From Nitrososphaerota archaeon (GTDB lineage Archaea > Thermoproteota > Nitrososphaeria > Nitrososphaerales > Nitrososphaeraceae), in the NCBI GenBank assembly GCA_005877345.1, contig VBPR01000062.1:1-10956 (forward strand): a stretch of DNA of 10,956 nucleotides, in the 5' to 3' direction. The translations under genes were made by a program, and so were the position numbers. The notes beneath the pieces were generated by a model. The model worked only from the letters and a program-made list of their open reading frames with translations, ran no database searches and was not told the origin of the DNA. The stretch's first letter is position 1. The number at the start of each line of letters is the position of its first letter. Below are positions 6,020 to 10,956 of this stretch, one piece after another.

Positions 6020-6547
6020 CTATTTAATTTTTTTAGAATATTTTTTCCTTGAGCTAAATACATGTATGCGTCTTACAATTAAATTAATGGCTAAATAAGA
6101 GAAACTTGAGGCTATGACAGATGCTATTATTGCAGCTTGTACCGGCTGATATTCTATTCTCAACAATTCAAGCAGAATGAAGAACCTTGACACATTGTTG
6201 ATAATATCAAATATAGAATCAGCAAATATCATCTTTGTTACTATTTGTTTTAGAATTCCAATATTCAATTTGCCGGTGAGTTTTTTTGTATATTTCTCCT
6301 TATTATCAAGATGAAAAAGAATAACAAAAATTATTTTAGAGGAGATAAATCCGGTTAATACAGTTAATGTAGAAGTTGCAAACTCATCAATGGAATATTT
6401 CGTACATACGTATGCAACGAGAAGACTAACAATAAAACCAACCGAACCTGAAAGTAGTAAATTCTTGTTGAGAGATATGGTGCTGGTATACTTCGTGTAA
6501 AATTTTGTAAGGTAATTAATCATTACACCACCAAGTTCTCCTTTCAT
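6020..6547 (-). CDS. Small integral membrane protein, function unknown
   Basis: 175 residues from the chosen ATG. Hydrophobic segments lie at about 29-48, 56-80, 106-128 (less hydrophobic, with charged residues) and 135-158, so three or four membrane helices. The tail is strongly basic (SSRKKYSKKIK) and presumably cytoplasmic. The sequence LFHLDNKEKY between helices 2 and 3 and EYQPVQAA before the last helix are the most distinctive parts. I do not recognise the family. Start: an ATAAATG element near 6571-6580 would start a leaderless transcript at about ATG 6547. Alternatives are TTG 6565 and ATG 6523, the latter just after GGTGGTG. Its 3' end overlaps the tail of the recombinase remnant's frame on the other strand. 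Composition is AT-rich like its surroundings. Confidence 0.6.
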   Translation of the reverse strand: MKGELGGVMINYLTKFYTKYTSTISLNKNLLLSGSVGFIVSLLVAYVCTKYSIDEFATSTLTVLTGFISSKIIFVILFHLDNKEKYTKKLTGKLNIGILKQIVTKMIFADSIFDIINNVSRFFILLELLRIEYQPVQAAIIASVIASSFSYLAINLIVRRIHVFSSRKKYSKKIK

Positions 6548-6655
6548 TAAAAGACAATACAGCAAACAATCATTTATGAGTACTCATATGAAATGACTTA
6601 ATTTTGAAGAATTTTGTTATTAATGGATGTCAATCTTGTCTAAGATGGTCCATTT

Positions 6656-6940
6656 TTAGTTAATTCCCCTTGCAAGACATGTGTCACAATACTTTTCCAC
6701 AAGAGTGGCGCCATCCATGTTATAACTTGCTATTTGAGTTGCTATATCACCACACATGGAACAATAACCGCCTGCTTTGTCAACCATAAATCTTTTTTTT
6801 ATTTTCTCAGATGTTCTAGGGTCTGAAAGTAGTGTTCGAAAATCTCTGAGTTGCTCTCTAGATATATTTACTGGTCGCAATGTTGGGGTTGGTCTATGTT
6901 TATTACTATGAGGATTATTTCCGTAAAAAAACTTATGCAT
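6656..6940 (-). CDS. Small CxxC...CxxC zinc-binding protein (94 residues)
   Basis: Paralogue of the proteins at 4627-4794 and 10352-10669. The first 55 residues are basic and partly helical (SREQLRDFRTLLSD). The zinc unit is at the C-terminus: C60-x2-C63 (YCSMCG), ATQIASYN, then LVEKYC with C85-x2-C88. The Cys positions 60, 63, 85 and 88 are the same as in the 105-residue paralogue, although the N-terminal halves are hardly alike. That argues for a fixed architecture of variable arm plus zinc knob. Function is unknown. ATG 6940 is supported by a TATA-like element 25 nt upstream, so the transcript is probably leaderless. Confidence 0.75.
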   Translation of the reverse strand: MHKFFYGNNPHSNKHRPTPTLRPVNISREQLRDFRTLLSDPRTSEKIKKRFMVDKAGGYCSMCGDIATQIASYNMDGATLVEKYCDTCLARGIN

Positions 6941-6960
6941 GTATATGATCCACGCTAATC

Positions 6961-7013
6961 GTATATCTATCTATGTGTTTATTTTGTCTCAAAGACATTA
7001 ATTTGGGCCAAAT
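6961..7013 (-). promoter_or_regulatory. TATA-like element and palindrome upstream of the 94-residue zinc protein
   Basis: The minus-strand reading of 6961-6970 is ATAGATATAC, centred about 25 nt before ATG 6940, as expected for a leaderless archaeal gene. Upstream, ATTTGG (7001-7006), a single G, and CCAAAT (7008-7013) form a perfect 6-bp palindrome that could be an operator for this gene. The palindrome's role is a guess. Confidence 0.4.
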
Positions 7014-7135
7014 ACAGTTTTTCTAATATTTGGAAACAAAAAATTACTCTATATTTTTAAACCACTGCCAGACAATAGCTTTGAATCTATCTTTTCCATC
7101 ACACCATTTTCTGATTAAATCTCCTTACCGTCTAT

Positions 7136-7345
7136 GTGTATGTAGACGTCGAAGATCTTTGTATCTGGAAGTGCTATAGAGAAATTAATGATCCATTACA
7201 TGTAACAGTTGAAGAATTTTTAAAGTCTACAAAGAATGAAATTTGTGCTCAAAATATGGTGAGCCAGAAGGGATGCGTCACTATATCAGTGCTAATGGCG
7301 GATTTCGAATATACGAACAAAGCGCTAAGCATTAAGTTTGCCTAA
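7136..7345 (+). pseudogene. Fragment of an unknown repeated protein family (copy B)
   Basis: A 69-residue frame with GTG start and no recognised domain. Its C-terminal half contains NEICAQNMVSQKGC followed by TISVL and DFEYTNKALSIKFA. The part from 7237 shares 22 identical bases with 856-877. The part from 7265 is similar to 8189-8265, where the frame reads KGCVPISVLTRDFWYY before a stop. Between these two copies the differences GTC/GTG, TCA/TCG, CTA/TTA, TTC/TTT and TAT/TAC are synonymous. This suggests the sequence was once under selection as protein. I cannot tell whether this copy is still expressed: no good ribosome site is seen, and a TATA-like TATATTTTTAA lies near 7052. It could be the tail of a mobile-element gene or of a lineage-specific protein. 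Confidence 0.4.
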
Positions 7346-7416
7346 ATTTCAAAAAAAGAGTTTATTTTCCTTTTCTACTGATAGTACCATTGCTTGCAAG
7401 GTCTAGAGTATACATC

Positions 7417-7425
7417 TTTAAATAT
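7417..7425 (+). promoter_or_regulatory. TATA box of the blue copper protein gene
   Basis: TTTAAATAT lies about 25 nt upstream of GTG 7439 and TTG 7448, so a leaderless or nearly leaderless transcript is likely. This favours an internal start over the far upstream TTG at 7394, which lies before the promoter. Confidence 0.5.
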
Positions 7426-7438
7426 TAGTAAAGTTGCC

Positions 7439-8098
7439 GTGATTCTATTGTTAGCAACCAAATCAAGGATAGTTTTAATCTCAATTAGCTTGTCACTAGC
7501 ATTAGCTCTTACGACAGTGGCAACTTCTGGTGTGAGTTATGCGCAGCCGATAGGTACCACTGCAAAATTAGTGCATGCAGGACAAGGAAATGCCAGCAGT
7601 GTTATTATTGCCTTTTTTCCTCAAAATATAGAAATAAAAGCTGGTGAGAGCGTGAGGTGGGATAACCCAACCACCGTTGCAGAACCTCATTCTGTTACTT
7701 TTCTAAAGGATAAAAAATTTTTTGCAGATTATGCTTCGCCATTCTACGTAGCAAACTCGACGGAGTTTCGCTCCATAATTCCAGAATCCAATGCACAACC
7801 AACTTTCCCGCCTAGTCAGCCTGGTGAGACAAGTAAGATAGTTGTTGCAGTAAATGCAAGGGCTATTCTGCCCGTAGTGCTAGACGGTAACAATGTAACT
7901 TACCTTCAACCAAATTCAAACTATTTAATGAATGGGACTGAAGATTATGTAAATTCCGGCTGGCTTTGGCCCGATGGACAGGCTCCACCTGGTGGTCCAC
8001 CAATTAGTAAATTTACAGTTACTTTTGAAAAACCTGGCACTTATCCTTATTTATGTAACGTTCATCCTTGGATGACAGGCAGCGTAGTCGTCAAATAG
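7439..8098 (+). CDS. Secreted blue (type 1) copper protein, plastocyanin/halocyanin-like
   Basis: 219 residues from GTG. A signal peptide (TKSRIVLISISLSLALALTT, then GVSYA before QP) directs export with cleavage after Ala35. Ligands of a type-1 copper site are H84 (EPHSVTF), C206, H209 and M212 (YLCNVHPWM), the C-x2-H-x2-M loop of amicyanin and halocyanin type. Between the first His and the Cys lie 121 residues, far more than in plant plastocyanin. The extra part (about 95-190, Pro/Asn-rich, with SGWLWPDGQ) is an insertion seen in some archaeal cupredoxins. No C-terminal anchor is present, so the product is soluble outside the membrane. Likely role: electron carrier in the copper-based respiratory chain of ammonia-oxidising archaea. 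TTG 7448 is an equally good start, while TTG 7394 lies upstream of the TATA box. The gene is flanked by direct copies of a decayed sequence. Confidence 0.87.
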   Translation: MILLLATKSRIVLISISLSLALALTTVATSGVSYAQPIGTTAKLVHAGQGNASSVIIAFFPQNIEIKAGESVRWDNPTTVAEPHSVTFLKDKKFFADYASPFYVANSTEFRSIIPESNAQPTFPPSQPGETSKIVVAVNARAILPVVLDGNNVTYLQPNSNYLMNGTEDYVNSGWLWPDGQAPPGGPPISKFTVTFEKPGTYPYLCNVHPWMTGSVVVK

Positions 8099-8188
8099 TT
8101 GTCCACAATCGCGATATCAGTCGCACTTATCCTTTGAGAATGTTGTGTACTAAATCCAAGTGTCTAAAAATTTTGGTCTGGTCTTATT

Positions 8189-8265
8189 AGAAGGAAGGGA
8201 TGCGTGCCGATATCGGTGTTAACAAGGGATTTTTGGTACTATTAGATAGACAAGTAAGCTTTAAA
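8189..8265 (+). pseudogene. Decayed copy of the repeated family (copy D)
   Basis: In frame from 8189 it reads RRKGCVPISVLTRDFWYY and then two stops before ALKF, matching the C-terminus of the frame at 7136-7345 (KGCVTISVL..DFEY...ALSIKF). A 13-nt block (8192-8204, GGAAGGGATGCGT) differs at one base from the block at 7267-7279. Together with 7265-7345 it forms imperfect direct repeats on both sides of the blue copper protein gene. It is non-functional because of the stops. Confidence 0.55.
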
Positions 8266-8271
8266 GTTTTC

Positions 8272-8326
8272 GAACCCTTGAGGGTTCATCAGTATTAGTG
8301 CCCTTCGTGTAGTAGGGTCCTACTAC
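8272..8326. repeat. Two adjacent perfect hairpins
   Basis: GAACCCT-TG-AGGGTTC (8272-8287) and GTAGTAGG-GT-CCTACTAC (8309-8326) are perfect inverted repeats of 7 and 8 bp with 2-nt loops, 21 nt apart and GC-richer than their surroundings. They sit 170 nt after the copper-protein stop and 90 nt before the methyltransferase pseudogene. Possible roles are transcript-end structures, the hairpin end of an IS200/IS605-type element, or protein sites. No transposase is seen here. Confidence 0.5.
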
Positions 8327-8414
8327 CTGGCATTTAGCTTTTTCATAGGTAATCAAAATAAGTTTGAAAGATAAAAGAAACTAAATTTAAATTTGGAGTA
8401 TTATAGGAATTATT

Positions 8415-9019
8415 ATGAGCAATATTTGGGACAAAATTTATTCTGATGCTTCGGCGTTTTTTGGAGAAGACCCCAGTGATTTTGCTCAAAAGTGTTATAA
8501 TTATTTTAAGAAATATGGAGTTAAAAGAACATTAGAATTAGGATGTGGTCAAGGAAGAGATACAATATTTTTTGCATCAAATGGAATTGATGTCGAAGCA
8601 TTAGACTATTCTGTGATTGCAGTTGACATACTGGATAAAATAAGAAAGGAAAAAAGTCTGCCAATAAAACCAGGAATCTTTGATGCCAAGAGTCCGTTTG
8701 CGATTCAAGATTCCTTTTTTGACGCCGTGTATTCGCACATGCTTCTGAACATGCGCTTTTCGCTAAAACAGCTTCATTTTATATTTTCAGAAATAAAGAG
8801 GGCTTACTATATTTTTCGGTTAGAAGTGATAAGGATGTTTTGTATAACAAAGGGAAAAAAATTGATAACAATATTTATGAAATAAATGGATTTCAAATTA
8901 GATTTTTTACCAGGAGACAAATACAATCATTTTTAGAGAATTATTTTGAAATTAAGAATATCGAGGAAAGTTATGAAGAACCAGTAAATCTTTATTTTGT
9001 TTTTTGTCGTAAGAAATAA
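8415..9019 (+). pseudogene. SAM-dependent methyltransferase (TehB-like) broken by a small deletion and frameshift
   Basis: Frame 1 (8415-about 8803) starts MSNIWDKIY and has LELGCGQGRDT (residues 40-50, SAM motif I), then DVEALDYS (acidic motif II region) and DAVYSHMLLNM. At FSEIKR it should pass into the usual VLKPGG loop, but that loop is absent. The natural continuation is in another frame from about 8803: GLLYFSVRSDKD, IYEINGFQIRFFTRRQI and ending VFCRKK at 9019. Both halves match one methyltransferase family (small-molecule type, TehB-like), giving about 200 residues together. A deletion of roughly 13-16 nt, not a multiple of three, explains the break. A one-base sequencing slip would not remove the loop. 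In the original frame translation ends at 8885 with 156 residues. Upstream, TAAATTTAAAT (8382-8392) is a TATA candidate. Substrate unknown. Confidence 0.72.
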
Positions 9020-9101
9020 TAAATTAAAATAGTTCCTGGGACGTCAGGATATATTTACAATCGACTCGATTTTCAGGAAAATTGAGTCTTTTGATGGAGT
9101 A

Positions 9102-9236
9102 ATGCAGGCAGAACTGGATATACTGACTGGAATAACGCTGACTCAAGAATGGATGGTAAATGAAATTGAACAAAGATTAACAAAGAAAACAGACCAATAT
9201 CTAGTAACTAGGCTTTCAGAAAATGAATTAAGATGA
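9102..9236 (+). pseudogene. Orphan reading frame, possible gene fragment
   Basis: The plus frame is open from 9033 (after a TAG) to TGA 9234-9236, 67 codons, and looks protein-like: IFRKIESFDGVMQAELDIL, then TQEWMVNEIEQRLTKKTDQYL and RLSENELR. The only ATG in a usable place (9102) gives 44 residues, preceded by GGAG with a short spacing of 3 nt. Acidic/basic alternation suggests a helix. I do not recognise it. It directly follows the broken methyltransferase and may be a remnant of a longer gene or a small real gene. Confidence 0.3.
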
Positions 9237-9378
9237 AGGTTAAGTGCAATTTAATTATTGACAAGATAATAGATAATTAGACTTAGTAAACAGTAACGTT
9301 CTCCTAAAAATTGCCACAGAAGTTTTGCTTAGGATTAAATCATAATATTTAATGGTAACTAACTTATAAGGACAATTA

Positions 9379-10191
9379 TTATGCATGGATTCTTGGTGAG
9401 AGAATAAGGAACAGACATATCAAAAAGAATGGAGAATAAAGCGTTCCCATTATATTTGCAATTACAAATTGAATAAGATATAGATTTAAGATGTTTGCGA
9501 TTGGTAGAATTGCTATATTCGTGACTATAAATCCGATCACTGAAATTATTAATGTTAAGAAAAATAATGATTCCATTCTATGCCTTTTGACTTCTTTCCT
9601 CCTAGTTAAGATATCAATAAAATCTTTCAAAGTGTAATAAAAGTCACTTATTTTCATCTTATGATACCTACACATGGAAAGGACCATCCACGAATTAAAG
9701 AAGATAGAAAATATTGTAGAAAATAGAATGATAATAACACCTGCAGGAATTATGGCGATAATATCAGAATGACTTTTTAACTTTACTGTGTACAGTGAAA
9801 ATCGGTCCGAATCTGTCACATGACTCTTTCGGATATCACCTTCATAACCGCCCATCTGTACTACAATTAACATATAAATTGAAAAAATTATGAAAAGAAC
9901 AAAAATTTCTATATGACTGGGATTGTTGATTCTGAGTCTTTTTTTTAGTATAATAGTTCTTGTGATAACCAGTTGAAGATAAGTAACTGCAAAAGCTATA
10001 AAAAATAAACCTACGAGGAGTAAATTGATAAAGGGAAAATAATTTGGATTATTGTTATTACTGACACCTATAACAAAAATGGCCTCAGTAGTGACCGATA
10101 TGATGAGTCCTATTAAGGGCATTAACAAAAGTATAGGATTTTTAGAAATTACGTATATAGCTTGGGTAAAAATATTACCATTATTTATCAC
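9379..10191 (-). CDS. Multi-pass membrane protein, function unknown
   Basis: 270 residues with about six membrane helices: roughly 19-43, 52-76, 95-113, 144-172, 210-234 and 240-266. A loop of about 30 residues with charged residues (YEGDIRKSHVTDSDRF) separates helices 3 and 4. A basic segment (DILTRRKEVKRHR, about 193-207) precedes helix 5 and is probably cytoplasmic. The opening NIFTQAIYVISKNPILLLMPLI recalls membrane proteins whose first helix follows a short 'NP' motif, but I cannot name the family. The start is GTG at 10191; there is no ATG upstream before a stop. ATAATATT about 15-25 nt before it may be the promoter. It is alone on this strand, with no obvious operon partner. Confidence 0.62.
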   Translation of the reverse strand: MINNGNIFTQAIYVISKNPILLLMPLIGLIISVTTEAIFVIGVSNNNNPNYFPFINLLLVGLFFIAFAVTYLQLVITRTIILKKRLRINNPSHIEIFVLFIIFSIYMLIVVQMGGYEGDIRKSHVTDSDRFSLYTVKLKSHSDIIAIIPAGVIIILFSTIFSIFFNSWMVLSMCRYHKMKISDFYYTLKDFIDILTRRKEVKRHRMESLFFLTLIISVIGFIVTNIAILPIANILNLYLIQFVIANIMGTLYSPFFLICLFLILSPRIHA

Positions 10192-10351
10192 GTTAATGAT
10201 AAAGCAGTGGATAATATTACGTATTTCGTTAAATTACATATTATGAGTGTGATTAATCATTTTCCAAATCAAAGTACTCCTTGTTAACAATTTGGATCCA
10301 ATTTTCATATTGGTCAAATTTAGAAATTTCTAATGTCTAATCAGTCAGCCT

Positions 10352-10669
10352 TTAAGAAATAGCAGGAATAGAATCGTCAACATCAAGATATACCCATTTA
10401 TCAACACATTGTTCACAGTATTTTTCAATTATCCGAGCTTTATCAATCTGAAAGTATGCCACATATGCAGCAGTCTGGCCACAAATAATGCATGTTCTTT
10501 TTCTCTCGCTGTATGTCTCCTTCCTTATATTCCAAAAGGTGCTGGTATCATTCATGTATGGCGAGATTTTAACTTGTCTTTGTTCTTTTGGGATAGGAGC
10601 TGGCAACCGTTCTATTCTTATGGCTTTTCTCTTTATTATTTCGTATTTGTAATTGCGTTTGAATTTCAA
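10352..10669 (-). CDS. Small CxxC...CxxC zinc-binding protein (105 residues)
   Basis: Third paralogue of the zinc micro-protein family. A very basic N-terminal arm (1-35) leads to the zinc unit C60-x2-C63 (TCIICG), AAYVAYFQIDKA, then IIEKYC with C85-x2-C88. A Trp- and Asp-containing tail (KWVYLDVDDSIP) follows that the others lack. The spacing 60/63/85/88 equals that of the 94-residue paralogue. The basic arm would suit nucleic-acid binding; this is inference. The first in-frame start is TTG 10669, with a stop codon just before it and no clear ribosome site. The next Met is at residue 39, which would remove the basic arm. A tandem repeat lies in the upstream region. Confidence 0.7.
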   Translation of the reverse strand: MKFKRNYKYEIIKRKAIRIERLPAPIPKEQRQVKISPYMNDTSTFWNIRKETYSERKRTCIICGQTAAYVAYFQIDKARIIEKYCEQCVDKWVYLDVDDSIPAIS

Positions 10670-10684
10670 TCACATTTAATTACT

Positions 10685-10715
10685 ACTTAACGTAACTTAA
10701 CTTAGCTTAACTTAG
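10685..10715. repeat. Tandem 10-bp repeat in the promoter region of the 105-residue zinc protein
   Basis: CTTAACTTAG occurs twice head to tail (10696-10705, 10706-10715), preceded by the partial unit ACTTAAC at 10685-10691. It lies 27-46 nt upstream of the TTG start of the minus-strand gene, where a TATA box and TFB element would be expected. It may be a regulator site, or a slippage tract that alters promoter spacing. Confidence 0.5.
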
Positions 10716-10956
10716 TTCTCTAAGTTGTTGTATCAAGTCGTGATAGTGAACTCGTATCATTATGGGGATAGGCGTTAAGAGGTGAGTCTAATATTAATTA
10801 TGAAACAATTATTGTCTTTTAAATTCTAGTCCGAATTTGGTCGGGTGGATTTGATTTTTCAGATTGAGCAAATATGAAATTTCTACTTTCTGTTGTGAAG
10901 AGTTTTTACCCATCTAGTTGCCGAGAAAGACCCTTTCACGTAGGGCACGCCCCGCT
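10716..10956. other. Intergenic region ending in an unexplained GC-rich stretch
   Basis: No gene seen. The last 40 bases (from about 10917) are distinctly GC-richer than the rest and contain CCCT-x7-AGGG (10931-10945) and GGGC-AC-GCCC (10943-10952), which can fold as alternative short hairpins. In AT-rich archaeal genomes such islands often mark structured RNA, so an RNA gene may begin or end at the right edge. I could not match it confidently to a known RNA. Confidence 0.25.

Noticed and set aside
10052..10690. Plus-strand open frames at 10052-10246 and 10409-10690
   Set aside because: Both are antisense shadows of the membrane protein and of the zinc micro-protein, which have better support.
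10880..10956. RNase P RNA or 23S rRNA fragment at the right edge
   Set aside because: Minus strand has CTAGATG and ACAACAGAA as in RNase P but lacks the conserved CCGGCUUA that should follow. Plus strand has GTGAAGA and AAAGACCC as in 23S, but the sequence between and after does not fit.

Overview
The window looks like a stretch of a low-GC ammonia-oxidising thaumarchaeon (Nitrososphaeria). A Nitrosocosmicus-like genome is the best guess from the AT-rich base composition. The gene content agrees: an archaeal eIF1/SUI1 factor, a two-domain multicopper oxidase, a secreted blue copper protein, a CHRD-domain relic and several tiny CxxC zinc proteins. Promoters are archaeal in style: TATA-like boxes lie about 25-30 nt before several start codons (leaderless transcripts), and a few genes have GGAGG-type ribosome sites with TTG or GTG starts. 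No rRNA, tRNA or CRISPR array was recognised.

Left part (1-4265). A methyltransferase gene truncated by the window edge (minus strand) diverges from an eIF1-like gene. A 600-bp gap follows that is rich in inverted repeats and carries one copy of a 22-nt repeat found again near 7240. Then comes the clearest functional unit: a three-gene plus-strand cluster of type-C two-domain multicopper oxidase, ZIP-family metal transporter with an extra N-terminal extracytoplasmic domain, and MntR-like regulator. The regulator keeps all six manganese ligands of Bacillus MntR, and a 21-bp dyad sits between the TATA box and the first start codon. This suggests a self-regulated metal oxidation/transport module, possibly for manganese.

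Middle (4266-7345). This part holds small zinc proteins and decay. A 55-residue CxxC...CxxC protein with a TTG start is placed by a strong Shine-Dalgarno site. A B-box zinc-finger protein and a second CxxC paralogue also lie here, with a small membrane protein. Between them a CHRD-domain pseudogene (one in-frame stop, 5' end missing) abuts, base for base, the C-terminal remnant of a tyrosine recombinase on the opposite strand.

Right part (7346-10956). A secreted blue copper protein lies between two direct copies of a decayed, previously coding sequence of unknown family. Two perfect adjacent hairpins follow, then a TehB-like methyltransferase broken by a small deletion, an orphan reading-frame fragment, a six-helix membrane protein, and a third CxxC paralogue with a 10-bp tandem repeat in its promoter region. 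The window ends in a GC-rich stretch I could not identify.

Overall this is an accessory region where metal/copper genes and zinc micro-proteins sit among gene relics. The most promising items are the oxidase/ZIP/MntR unit with its candidate operator, the four-member zinc-finger group, and the repeated coding relic that brackets the copper-protein gene.
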